Made by a program: the position numbers and the translations under genes. This document shows, piece after piece, positions 31,148 to 40,364 of a stretch of DNA of 64,000 nt; within the stretch, counting starts at the first letter, position 1; each line of letters opens with the position of its first letter. The notes below the pieces were generated by a model. It was not told where the DNA came from, did no database searches, and saw only the letters and a list, made by a program, of their open reading frames with translations. Source of the DNA: Aliamphritea spongicola (GTDB lineage: Bacteria > Pseudomonadota > Gammaproteobacteria > Pseudomonadales > Balneatricaceae); assembly GCA_024347235.1 (NCBI GenBank), contig AP025283.1, positions 4,927,657 through 4,991,656 on the forward strand, given 5' to 3'.

Positions 31148-32524
31148 TTACATGTTCTTAGCTTTAGCAACCACTTCGTCAATAGAACCTACCATGTAGA
31201 ACGCCTGTTCAGGCAGTTCATCATAGTCACCGTTCAGGATACCCTGGAAGCCGCTGATAGTATCTTTCAGAGAGACATACTTACCAGGTGCACCGGTGAA
31301 TACTTCAGCTACGAAGAATGGCTGAGACAGGAAGCGCTGGATCTTACGTGCACGGCTTACAGTCTGCTTATCTTCTTCAGACAGCTCGTCCATACCCAGG
31401 ATGGCGATGATGTCTTTCAGCTCTTTATAACGCTGCAGTACGCCCTGAACATTACGCGCTACGTCGTAGTGTTCCTGACCGATTACCAGCGGGTCCAGCT
31501 GACGGGAAGTAGAATCCAGTGGATCTACCGCAGGGTAGATACCCAGCTCGGCGATCTGACGGGACAGTACTACAGTCGCATCAAGGTGGGAGAAGGTTGT
31601 TGCCGGAGACGGGTCAGTCAAGTCATCCGCCGGTACGTATACCGCCTGGATAGATGTGATAGAACCGGTCTTCGTGGAGGTAATACGCTCCTGCAGTACA
31701 CCCATCTCTTCCGCCAGTGTAGGCTGGTAACCTACTGCAGAAGGCATACGACCCAGCAGTGCAGATACTTCGGTACCTGCCAGGGTGTAACGGTAGATGT
31801 TGTCTACGAACAACAGTACGTCACGGCCTTCGTCACGGAATTTTTCAGCCATTGTCAGGCCAGTCAGCGCTACACGCAGACGGTTACCCGGTGGCTCATT
31901 CATCTGACCGTATACCAGAGATACTTTATCCAGTACGTTGGATTCTTTCATCTCGTAGTAGAAGTCGTTACCTTCACGGGTACGCTCACCAACACCTGCG
32001 AATACTGAGAAACCGGAGTGCTCAATCGCGATGTTACGGATCAGTTCCATCATGTTTACGGTTTTACCTACACCGGCACCACCGAACAGACCAACTTTAC
32101 CACCCTTGGCGAACGGACAAACCAGGTCGATTACCTTAATACCGGTTTCCAGCAGCTCGTTAGACGCTGACTGATCGGCATAAGATGGTGCAGAACGGTG
32201 AATAGGCATACGCTCTTCTTCGCCGATTTCACCACACTCATCGATTGGGTTACCCAATACATCCATGATACGGCCCAGAGTTGCTGTACCAACAGGTACA
32301 GAAACTGGCGCACCAGTGTTTGCTACTTCCAGACCACGGCTTACACCTTCGGTCTGACCCATAGCGATTGCACGTACAACACCGTCACCCAGCTGCTGCT
32401 GTACTTCCAGTGTCAGACCTTTGCTCTCAACGGTCAGTGCATCATAGACCTTCGGTACGTTGTCACGTGGGAATTCCACGTCGACTACCGCGCCGATGAT
32501 CTGAACAATACGTCCGCTACTCAT
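31148..32524 (-). CDS. atpD: F1Fo ATP synthase beta subunit
   Basis: Catalytic subunit, 458 residues, standard length. The Walker A loop is FGGAGVGKTVNMMELI (about residue 145), the catalytic Glu is in FAGVGERTREGNDF, and DVLLFVDNIYRYTLAGTEVS carries Walker B. The DELSEED-like lever reads GMDELSEEDKQTVSRARKIQ. It is in one unbroken frame and lies 56 bases upstream of atpC. Confidence 0.98.
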   Translation of the reverse strand: MSSGRIVQIIGAVVDVEFPRDNVPKVYDALTVESKGLTLEVQQQLGDGVVRAIAMGQTEGVSRGLEVANTGAPVSVPVGTATLGRIMDVLGNPIDECGEIGEEERMPIHRSAPSYADQSASNELLETGIKVIDLVCPFAKGGKVGLFGGAGVGKTVNMMELIRNIAIEHSGFSVFAGVGERTREGNDFYYEMKESNVLDKVSLVYGQMNEPPGNRLRVALTGLTMAEKFRDEGRDVLLFVDNIYRYTLAGTEVSALLGRMPSAVGYQPTLAEEMGVLQERITSTKTGSITSIQAVYVPADDLTDPSPATTFSHLDATVVLSRQIAELGIYPAVDPLDSTSRQLDPLVIGQEHYDVARNVQGVLQRYKELKDIIAILGMDELSEEDKQTVSRARKIQRFLSQPFFVAEVFTGAPGKYVSLKDTISGFQGILNGDYDELPEQAFYMVGSIDEVVAKAKNM

Positions 32525-32562
32525 GTTCGGATCCTCTTAACGTTTAAACCTGTTAACTAGCT

Positions 32563-33425
32563 TTATACAGCTGCAGCACCACTTACGATCTCAGAAATTT
32601 CCTGAGTAATCGCGGCCTGACGAGCTTTGTTGTATACCATCTGAAGCTCATCAATCAGGTTGCCGGCGTTGTCAGTTGCGTTCTTCATCGCCAGCATACG
32701 GGCTGCCTGTTCACAGGCATTGTTCTCAACCACCGCCTGGTACACCAAAGATTCAATGTAACGAACCAGTAAGCCGTTCAACAGCTCTTTGCATCCGGTT
32801 CGTAGATGTAATCCCAGTGATGGTTAAGACGGTCATCATCATCTTCCGCTTTCAGCGGCAGAAGCTGCTCAACTTGTGGCTTCTGTGTCATGGTGTTAAC
32901 GAATTCGTTAGATACCACGAACAGTTGGTCCAGCGCACCTTCGTCATAAGCATCCAGCATTACTTTAACCGCACCGATCAGATCAGCCATTTCAGGCGCG
33001 TCGCCCAGGCCACTTTTCGCTGCAGTTACATTGCCGCCGAATGATTTGAAGAAGCTTATCGCCTTAGAGCCAACCGCACAGATGTCTACCTGGACATTCT
33101 GTTCGCTGAACTCTTTCATTTTGGCGATCGCTGCTTTAAACGCGTTAACGTTCAAGCCACCACAAAGGCCACGGTCGGTTGCCACAATAATGAAACCGAC
33201 ACGCTTCACTTCGCGCTGTTGCAGATACAGATGCTTGTATTCAGGGTTGGACTTCGCCAGGTGCTGAATTACGCCACGGATACTACGGGCGTAAGGACGG
33301 CTTTCCTGCATGCGGTCCTGAGCTTTACGCATTTTAGATGCAGCAACCATTTCCATGGCGCTGGTGATCTTACGCGTGCTCTGAATACTGCCTATCTGCG
33401 TCTTTATCTCTTTTCCGACTGCCAT
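32563..33425 (-). CDS. atpG: F1Fo ATP synthase gamma subunit
   Basis: Rotor shaft of F1, about 288 residues. N-terminal coiled-coil IKTQIGSIQSTRKITSAMEM and AASKMRKAQDRM, central TDRGLCGGLNVN, C-terminal coiled-coil MKNATDNAGNLIDELQMVYN with KARQAAITQEISEIVSGA. One A is missing from an AAA run near 32790 (DAK-ELLNGLLVRYIES when restored). Since the enzyme is normally needed for growth, this is a clear case of a sequencing error rather than a broken gene. Between atpA and atpD, as expected. Confidence 0.97.
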
Positions 33426-33494
33426 AGTTCCACCTCTTAAACCTTACTTAGTAAAGGCCTGTACAAGTCGTGATACAGGCCTTCTCATCGAGTC

Positions 33495-35039
33495 TTACCA
33501 AGTTTGGGTAGATTTGAACTTGTCGATGCCAGCCTTGAACTGAGCTGCGATCTCGTCGTTGTAATCGCCGCTGTCGTTGATCTTAGCCATCATGTCAGCG
33601 TATTCGCTGTTGAAGTAAGAGATCAGTGCAGCTTCGAAGTCGAGGATCTTGTTCAGCTCAACGTCGTTCAGGAAGCCTTCGTTGGCAGCGAACAGACTCA
33701 GACCCATGTCAGCTACGGACATTGGAGAGTACTGCTTCTGCTTCATCAGCTCGGTTACACGCTGACCATGCTCTAACTGAGCACGGGTTGCTTCGTCCAG
33801 GTCAGATGCGAACTGTGCGAATGCTGCCAGTTCACGGTACTGAGCCAGTGCCAAACGTACACCACCACCCAGCTTCTTAACGATCTTAGTCTGAGCAGCA
33901 CCACCTACACGGGATACAGACAGACCGGCGTTAATCGCAGGACGGATACCGGAGTTGTACAGATCGGTCTCAAGGAAGATCTGACCATCGGTAATGGAGA
34001 TTACGTTGGTTGGTACGAATGCAGATACGTCACCACCCTGAGTTTCAATGATTGGCAGTGCAGTCAGGGAACCGGTCTGGCCCTTAACTTCGCCGTCAGT
34101 GAACTTCTCAACGTAGTCAGCGTTAACGCGCGCAGCACGTTCCAGCAGACGAGAGTGAAGGTAGAATACGTCACCCGGGTATGCTTCACGGCCCGGCGGA
34201 CGGCGCAGCAACAGGGAGATCTGACGGTAGGCCCATGCCTGCTTGGTCAGATCATCGTATACGATCAGAGCGTCTTCACCGCGGTCACGGTAGTATTCGC
34301 CCATTGCACAACCAGCATATGGTGCCAGGAACTGCATCGCTGCAGGATCTGCTGCACCGGCTGCTACTACGATGGTATGTTCCATCGCGCCGTGCTCTTC
34401 CAGCTTACGCACAACGTTAGCAATCGTAGACTGCTTCTGACCTACGGCAACGTAGATACACTTAACGCCAGTGCCTTTCTGGTTAATGATTGCATCGATC
34501 GCGATAGCAGATTTACCAATCTGACGGTCACCGATGATCAGCTCACGCTGACCACGACCGATTGGCACCATGGCGTCGATAGATTTCAGACCAGTCTGTA
34601 CAGGCTGATCTACTGACTGACGGTCGATTACACCAGGTGCAACCTTTTCAACCGCGTCGGTCAGTGAAGTTTCAATTGGGCCTTTACCGTCGATCGGGTT
34701 ACCCAGGGCGTCTACTACACGACCCTGCAGTTCCGGACCTACAGGTACTTCCAGGATACGGCCAGTACAACGCGCGGTCATACCTTCAACCAGGTCCTGG
34801 TAGTCACCCAGTACTACAGCACCTACAGAATCACGCTCAAGGTTAAGCGCCATGCCGTAGACACCGCCAGGGAATTCAATCATTTCCCCGTACATTACGT
34901 CAGCCAGACCGTGAATCAGGATGATACCGTCAGAAACGCTGACGATAGTACCTTCATTACGGGCTTCAGAAGAGACATCAAGTTTCTCGATGCGGCCCTT
35001 CAGAATCTCGCTGATCTCAGATGGATTCAGTTGCTGCAT
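33495..35039 (-). CDS. atpA: F1Fo ATP synthase alpha subunit
   Basis: Non-catalytic nucleotide-binding subunit, 514 residues, full length and unbroken. The P-loop is IIGDRQIGKSAIAIDAIINQ (about residue 170). DDLTKQAWAYRQISLLLRRP and GREAYPGDVFYLHSRLLERA are the highly conserved central region, and SVSRVGGAAQTKIVKKL the C-terminal one. It follows atpH by 15 bases. Confidence 0.98.
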   Translation of the reverse strand: MQQLNPSEISEILKGRIEKLDVSSEARNEGTIVSVSDGIILIHGLADVMYGEMIEFPGGVYGMALNLERDSVGAVVLGDYQDLVEGMTARCTGRILEVPVGPELQGRVVDALGNPIDGKGPIETSLTDAVEKVAPGVIDRQSVDQPVQTGLKSIDAMVPIGRGQRELIIGDRQIGKSAIAIDAIINQKGTGVKCIYVAVGQKQSTIANVVRKLEEHGAMEHTIVVAAGAADPAAMQFLAPYAGCAMGEYYRDRGEDALIVYDDLTKQAWAYRQISLLLRRPPGREAYPGDVFYLHSRLLERAARVNADYVEKFTDGEVKGQTGSLTALPIIETQGGDVSAFVPTNVISITDGQIFLETDLYNSGIRPAINAGLSVSRVGGAAQTKIVKKLGGGVRLALAQYRELAAFAQFASDLDEATRAQLEHGQRVTELMKQKQYSPMSVADMGLSLFAANEGFLNDVELNKILDFEAALISYFNSEYADMMAKINDSGDYNDEIAAQFKAGIDKFKSTQTW

Positions 35040-35054
35040 GTTTAATCCTCACAC

Positions 35055-35591
35055 TCAGGCGGACAGGGCTTCGGCCAGCTTAGCCAGTCGGGCACGAACA
35101 GAGCCGTCGATAACCAGATCTTCGGTCCGAACGATTACACCGCCGATAATAGATTTATCTACTTCGGAAGTAAGACTCACTTCGCAGCCCAGCTTAGTGC
35201 TAAGCGCCTGAGTTAATTTTTGTTGCTGCTGCTCGCCCAGATCAAAGGCAGTCGTTACATTAATATCAACAGATTTCTGCTGACTTGCTTTCAACTGCTC
35301 AAACTGCGCCGAGATCTCTGGTAACAAAGCTAAACGCTGATTTTCTGCCAGCAAAAATGAAATTTTTGTCTCAGCAGTCATTTGCTCCTGGCAAACGTCA
35401 ATCATTGCTTCAGCTTTCTGTTCGCTGGTTTGTGCCGGGTTACCCAGCACCAGCTGCATTACAGGGTCCTGGGAAACGGCGGCAGTTGTTGCCAGCATTT
35501 CAGACCACTGATCTAGCGTATTCTTATCCAGCGCATGCTCGAAAGCGGCTTTGGTATAAGGTCGAGCGACTGTATTTAATTCAGCCATCAT
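35055..35591 (-). CDS. atpH: F1Fo ATP synthase delta subunit
   Basis: Peripheral stalk subunit that ties the b subunits to the top of F1, 178 residues. N-terminal six-helix domain (ARPYTKAAFEHALDKNTLDQ with WSEML) and C-terminal strand region (VDINVTTAFDLGEQQQQKLT, VDKSIIGGVIVRTEDLVIDG with SVRARL). Intact frame, nine bases after atpF. Confidence 0.96.
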   Translation of the reverse strand: MMAELNTVARPYTKAAFEHALDKNTLDQWSEMLATTAAVSQDPVMQLVLGNPAQTSEQKAEAMIDVCQEQMTAETKISFLLAENQRLALLPEISAQFEQLKASQQKSVDINVTTAFDLGEQQQQKLTQALSTKLGCEVSLTSEVDKSIIGGVIVRTEDLVIDGSVRARLAKLAEALSA

Positions 35592-35600
35592 AAACCTCGC

Positions 35601-36070
35601 TTAAAGCTCAGCAGCCAGTTTTTCAACAAGCTGTGCGTGTGCGCTTTCGTCAACAGATGCTTCCAGAATTTTCTCCGCACCTGCAACAGCCAGAGCTGCT
35701 ACCTGAGCACGCAGAGCTTCTTTAGCACGGTTAGCTTCCTGTTCGATTTCAGCCTGAGCAGCAGTGATCAGGCGGTCCGCCTCGTCACGTGCCTTATCTT
35801 TAGCTTCATCAACAATCTGGCCAGCCCGCTTATTAGCCTGTTCAATGATGGCGGCTGCTTCTTCTTTGCTCTTACGCATATCGGAAATGGCTTTTCCTGA
35901 GCCAGTTCCAGATCGCGCTGAGCACGGTCAGCAGCGTCCAGACCTTCCGCAATTTTCTTCTTACGTTCAGCCAGCGCGCCGGTAATCGGCGGCCAGACGT
36001 ATTTCATACAAAATACAACGAAGAAGGCAAATGCAATGATCTGACCAATGATGGTTAGATTGATATTCAC
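35601..36070 (-). CDS. atpF: F1Fo ATP synthase b subunit
   Basis: Peripheral stalk subunit, about 156 residues: an N-terminal membrane helix (LTIIGQIIAFAFFVVFCMKY with VWPPI) and a long charged coiled-coil helix (GALAERKKKIAEGLDAADRA, EAAAIIEQANKRAGQIVDEA) ending LVEKLAAEL. One base is missing from an AAAA run near 35892; restored it reads LAQEKAISDMRKSKEEAAAI. Between atpE and atpH, where atpF belongs. Confidence 0.96.
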
Positions 36071-36146
36071 GCCATTACTCCTCGCAGTTTCTAACTAATT
36101 AAAAGTAGATGTCCCTAAGGACGTTCAAAAACTACTTATACTAGTT

Positions 36147-36374
36147 TTATACAGCGAACAGCAGGTACATGCCCAGACCAACACCGATCATAGGTACAGC
36201 GTCAACCAGACCCATTACGATGAAGAACTGAGAACGCAGCAGAGGAACCAGTTCAGGCTGACGTGCAGCACCTTCCAAGAATTTACCGCCCAGCAGACCG
36301 ATACCAACAGCAGCACCGATAGCAGACAGACCCATCATCAGAGCAGCAGCCAGATACACCAAAGATTGTTCCAT
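36147..36374 (-). CDS. atpE: F1Fo ATP synthase c subunit
   Basis: Proteolipid of the rotor ring, 75 residues, two membrane helices joined by the polar loop ARQPEL (residues 37-42). The ion-carrying acid is Asp 58 in GLVDAVPMIGVG. An Asp there, without the Gln/Glu-Thr pattern of sodium-driven rings, indicates a proton-driven enzyme, although the organism looks marine. Intact. Confidence 0.97.
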   Translation of the reverse strand: MEQSLVYLAAALMMGLSAIGAAVGIGLLGGKFLEGAARQPELVPLLRSQFFIVMGLVDAVPMIGVGLGMYLLFAV

Positions 36375-36441
36375 CAGATTTCTCCAATATTAAGTTTTAA
36401 GTTTTAAAGTTAATGAAAATAATTTATTCAGTAGCTACGCA

Positions 36442-37263
36442 TTAGTGATGATCATGCGACATGGCAAGGTAGACAATTGTCAGAACCATGAAGATGAACG
36501 CCTGCAGCGTAATAACCAGAATGTGGAAGATCGCCCATGGCACGGACAGAAGCCATTGTGCCCAGAACGGCATCAGCGCGATCAGGATAAAGATCATTTC
36601 ACCGGCGTACATGTTACCGAACAGTCGCAGTGCCAGAGAGATTGGCTTAGCCAGCAGACCAACAATCTCCAGGAACAGGTTGAACGGCAGCATCCACTTA
36701 CCCAGCGGCTGGAATGCCAGCTCACCGAAGAAGCCGCCCAGACCTTTAACCTTAATGCTGTAATAAATAATCAGACCAAATACCGCAAACGCCATGCCCA
36801 GAGTGGCATTCACGTCGGTAGTCGGTACGATTTTCATGTATTCAACGCCCATCTGCTGGAATGCATACGGCACCCAGTCCACCGGCACCAGATCCATCAG
36901 GTTCATCAGGAAAATCCAGACGAAAATAGTCAGAGAAAGTGGCGCAATCAGTGCATTTTTGTGATGGAAGATGCTGTTAACATTGTCATCAACAAATTCA
37001 ATGATTGTTTCGATGAAGTTTTGCAGACTGCCCGGTACTCCAGAGGTTGCTGCAACAGCAACTTTGCGGAATAACCAGATGAAGAATAAACCTAAACCCA
37101 CAGACCACAGCATGGTATCTACGTGGATAGCCCAGAAGCCCATTTCTGCTGCTTCCTGGCCACCGTGCGCAAAACCCCAACCGTTTTCCGGGTGTTTACC
37201 GAAAGTCAGGTTGGTGAGGTGGTGGGTAATATAGGCTGTGGAAGTTAGTTCGCCGCTAGCCAT
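36442..37263 (-). CDS. atpB: F1Fo ATP synthase a subunit
   Basis: Membrane stator that forms the proton half-channels, 273 residues. Key segments are IFVWIFLMNLMDLVPVDWVP, the helix with the essential Arg (ISLALRLFGNMYAGEMIFIL) and the last helix VPWAIFHILVITLQAFIFMV, which ends with VLTIVYLAMSHDHH. Unbroken, between atpI and atpE. Confidence 0.97.
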   Translation of the reverse strand: MASGELTSTAYITHHLTNLTFGKHPENGWGFAHGGQEAAEMGFWAIHVDTMLWSVGLGLFFIWLFRKVAVAATSGVPGSLQNFIETIIEFVDDNVNSIFHHKNALIAPLSLTIFVWIFLMNLMDLVPVDWVPYAFQQMGVEYMKIVPTTDVNATLGMAFAVFGLIIYYSIKVKGLGGFFGELAFQPLGKWMLPFNLFLEIVGLLAKPISLALRLFGNMYAGEMIFILIALMPFWAQWLLSVPWAIFHILVITLQAFIFMVLTIVYLAMSHDHH

Positions 37264-37277
37264 TATTATCTCTCTTG

Positions 37278-37691
37278 TTAAAGTTTTTGAAATCTTTTAT
37301 TCAGCCGCAACCGGATGTACAGACCAACCAGGTGCAACCCGATGTAAGTGCTAAATATGGAAAATGGATTCAATTCCTGAATTTTGACGAACACCAGCGC
37401 GAACCCAACTGTTGTCATCGCCATTTTCCATATTTGACTTACGTATGCCTGGCGCACAACAGTACCGGCATTTTGTTGCTCCGGTGCCGTCAGTAACTTC
37501 CAGGCAGCCCAGGTATTTGGCAGCAGATAAATCGCCCCTCCCAGTAGTGCTGAATACCCCGCAACAATACTGTAAGTACATGAAATAAGAGCAATTAATA
37601 CAGTGCAAACGACTTGAATCAGGAGGGTTTTACGGAACTCTTCGAAGGTAGCACGGCCATGAACGCCCAGTTTTGCTGGTTTCTTTTTCAT
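37278..37691 (-). CDS. atpI: ATP synthase assembly protein I
   Basis: Small membrane protein of 137 residues, first gene of the operon, which helps assemble the c ring. A basic N-terminus (KKKPAKLGVHGRATFEEFRK) is followed by four hydrophobic helices (TLLIQVVCTVLIALISCTYS, GYSALLGGAIYLLPNTWAAW, and two more). AtpI sequences are poorly conserved, so the name rests on topology, length and position 14 bases before atpB. Confidence 0.9.
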   Translation of the reverse strand: MKKKPAKLGVHGRATFEEFRKTLLIQVVCTVLIALISCTYSIVAGYSALLGGAIYLLPNTWAAWKLLTAPEQQNAGTVVRQAYVSQIWKMAMTTVGFALVFVKIQELNPFSIFSTYIGLHLVGLYIRLRLNKRFQKL

Positions 37692-37761
37692 GTCAGTTTG
37701 TCACCCTCTTTCCCCTGCTTCGAGGCCTATGCACCAATCTACAGCTTCGAACAGCCTGCGC

Positions 37762-37790
37762 ATTATAGGGACTTAAGCCAGCCGCATCAA
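37762..37790 (-). promoter_or_regulatory. Sigma-70 promoter of the ATP synthase operon
   Basis: On the minus strand, TTGATG (37790-37785), a 17-base spacer, then a perfect TATAAT (37767-37762), about 70 bases before the atpI start. The spacing is ideal and the -10 matches consensus fully. Confidence 0.75.
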
Positions 37791-37985
37791 CACAAGTTAC
37801 GGGCTTTTCGACGTTTGTAGGGATTTGAATTATTTCCGTCTACCCCAGACAGGGTATGGATTATCCGGACAGATTATTTACCAGTATTTTTCGACACTTT
37901 TCTGACCACTGGTTATTTTGCGATCAGGAAAACCAAAACTAAGATAATCTAAAAACAGGCATTAGAAATACATATTTACAGGTAT

Positions 37986-38012
37986 AAAAAGGCCATTTAA
38001 AACGGCCTTTTA
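37986..38012 (-). terminator. Rho-independent terminator after parB
   Basis: Arms AAAAGGCC and GGCCTTTT with a nine-base loop, 20 bases past the parB stop. The rest of the 340-base gap between parB and atpI holds the atp promoter near its far end and otherwise shows nothing I can name. Confidence 0.8.
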
Positions 38013-38031
38013 TAATCTATAGCAGCAATCA

Positions 38032-38936
38032 TTACTGCATTTTACCGATCAGCGCTTCAAGCATTTCCGGTGAATCAAAATCGATGGTGATTTTTCCTTG
38101 CCTTCCGCAGTCTGCTTAATCGCTACTTTGGTGTCGAAATGACTGGTAAGGGATTTGGCAAACTGTTCAATCTGAGGGTTTGGCTTAACCACCGGCTTTG
38201 GTGGCTCATCTTTCTTCTGCTGCAGCCGGCGTACCAGATCTTCAGTCTGACGGACAGACAGGGTTTTACCCACCACATCCTTGGCAGCACTGATCTGCTC
38301 TTCGCCTTCCAGACCGAGCAGAGCGCGGGCATGACCCATTTCCAGATCGCCGTACTCCAGCATCCGCTTAACGTCTTCAGACAGGTTCATCAGACGTAAC
38401 AGGTTGGTTACTGCAGTACGGGATTTACCCACTGCATCAGCCACTTCCTGCTGGGTGAGATCAAATTCGGTTTTCAGGCGGTCCAGTGCGATCGCCTCTT
38501 CCATGGAATTGAGGTTTTCCCGCTGGATGTTTTCAATCAGTGCCATGGCAATGGCCGCTTCATCCGGCACATCACGGATAATCACCGGTACTTCACTTAA
38601 GCCGGCCATCTGGCTGGCACGCCAGCGGCGTTCACCGGCAATGATTTCATACAGGCTTTCTGATACCGGGCGGATCACGATCGGCTGCATCACGCCCTGA
38701 GCCTTGATAGAGTTGGCCAGTTCTTCCAGTGCCTGGGGTTCCAGATCACGGCGTGGCTGATACTTGCCCCGCTGGATCTGATCAACCGCCATGAGTTTAT
38801 AGCCATCCTGATTGCTGTCAGCGCTGCCGCCAGCTTCTGTCACGGCTTCATCAGCCGCAGGACCCTGCTCAGTTGCCGTTGACAGTAATGCGTCAAGACC
38901 CCGGCCTAAACCCCGTTTTTCGTTACCATTGATCAA
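38032..38936 (-). CDS. parB: Chromosome partitioning protein ParB
   Basis: Centromere-binding CTPase of about 302 residues that loads near the origin. It starts with KRGLGRGLDALLS, has the CTP-binding boxes (GKYQPRRDLEPQALEELA and IIAGERRWRASQMAGL) and a helix-turn-helix (LTQQEVADAVGKSRTAVTNL). A base is missing near 38092; restored, the protein ends KITIDFDSPEMLEALIGKMQ at 38032, the standard C-terminal dimerisation segment. It overlaps parA by four bases (ATGA). Confidence 0.95.
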
Positions 38937-39734
38937 TCTTCCTGCTGCGCAGCCTGCGCTAATTTCTGTTCCTGGGCGGTTTTACGGATCAGTTCACCGG
39001 CAAGCGCCAGATAGGCGACCGCCCCGGGAGCTTTTATCGTACAAAATGGCCGGTAAGCCGTGGCTGGGGGCTTCTGCCAGCCGGACGTTCCGCGGAATAA
39101 CGGTGCGGTAAACCTGATCGCCAAAATATTCCACCAGATGATTCGACACGTCTTTGGTCAGGCTCATCCGCGGGTCAAACATGGTACGCAAAATGCCTTC
39201 AATTTTCAGCGCCGGATTCAGGCGGCTGTTAATTTTCTTCACCGTACCGATCAGCGCACTGATCCCTTCCAGCGCATAATACTCGCACTGCATTGGGATA
39301 ATCACACCGCTGGATGCCGCCAGGGCATTCACGGTTAACAGGTTCAGGGAGGGCGGATTGTCGATCAGCACGAAATCGTAATCATCGCGGACTTTTTCCA
39401 GCGCCATCTTCATGCGGAATTCCCGCCGTGGCATCTGCAGCAGTTCCACTTCGGCGGCGGTCAGATCGCCGTTCGCCCCGACCAGGTCATAACCGGCCGG
39501 TGACTGTTTGATGATGGCATCCTGAATTTCAACTTCACCGGTGAGCAGTTCATAAACGGAGCTTTTCAGGTGGTGTTTATCCACCCCACTGCCCATGGTG
39601 GCATTGCCCTGCGGGTCCATGTCTACCATCAGTACCCGTTTCTTGGTCGCCGCCAGTGACGCCGCCAGATTCACGCAGGTGGTGGTTTTACCCACACCAC
39701 CTTTCTGGTTAGTGATGGTTAAGATTTTTGCCAC
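38933..39734 (-). CDS. parA: Chromosome partitioning ATPase ParA
   Basis: Deviant Walker ATPase of about 267 residues working with ParB to segregate origins. The P-loop is ITNQKGGVGKTTTCVNLAAS at the N-terminus; MVDMDPQGNATMGSG and VLIDNPPSLNLLTVNAL follow. ParA normally reads DxPPS, here DNPPS. The frame breaks near 39025 in a G/C run; restored, the C-terminus reads GAVAYLALAGELIRKTAQEQ and ends QAAQQED. The stop overlaps the parB start. Confidence 0.95.
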
Positions 39735-39736
39735 AG

Positions 39737-40364
39737 TCAGGCTCTCCCAAAAATCAACAGATGACGCTCACCTTCAGTGCCCGGTACGGAAAGCTCGAGG
39801 CTTTCATGTAAACGGATATGGTCCGGCAGTTGCTCAATTTCTTCAACAGGATACATGCCTTTCATGGCAAGAAAAACACCTTCAGGCGCACACAGGTGTT
39901 CGGTCCAGCTGAGCATATCCTGCAGGGAGGCAAAGGCCCGGGAAATGATGCCGTCAAAGAGAATTTCCGGCTGGAATTTTTCGACCCGCTCGTGCACCAC
40001 TTCAACATTGTCCAGCTTCAGCTCAGCCTTGGCCTGGAACTGAAAACGGCTTTTTTGATATTGCTGTCCAGCAGGGTAACCGGCAGGTCCGGCCGGCAGA
40101 TCGCCAGGGAATCCCCGGCAGGCCCGGCCCGCTGCCAACATCAATCAGACGTTCTGCGGTGATATGCGGCAGTACACTCAGACTGTCCACCAGATGACGG
40201 GTAATCATTTCTTCCGGTGAGCGTACAGCGGTCAGATTAAAGGTTTTATTCCACTTAACCAGTAACGCGTGGTATTGCAGCAGAGCATTATATTGCTGAT
40301 CGCTAAGCTGCAGGCCTAACGCGTCACACTGTCGTTGCAGTAACGGCAGGTATTGATTATCCAT
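39737..40364 (-). CDS. rsmG: 16S rRNA m7G527 methyltransferase
   Basis: RsmG (GidB) methylates N7 of G527 in 16S rRNA. About 210 residues, with the methionine-binding loop RLIDVGSGPGLPGIPLAICR and the downstream ISRAFASLQDMLSWTEHL. Two bases are missing between 40040 and 40110; restored, the middle reads DLPVTLLDSNIKKAVFQFQA. It overlaps the end of mnmG by eight bases and ends two bases before parA, the usual compact arrangement. Confidence 0.93.

Noticed and set aside
36445..37074. 210-residue open frame antisense to atpB
   Set aside because: It mirrors the codons of a highly conserved gene and has no ribosome site or family resemblance.
38032..39734. parS site near parAB
   Set aside because: No TGTTTCACGTGAAACA or close variant was found here or elsewhere in the window; the CACGTG at 8723 lies inside the repeat palindrome only.
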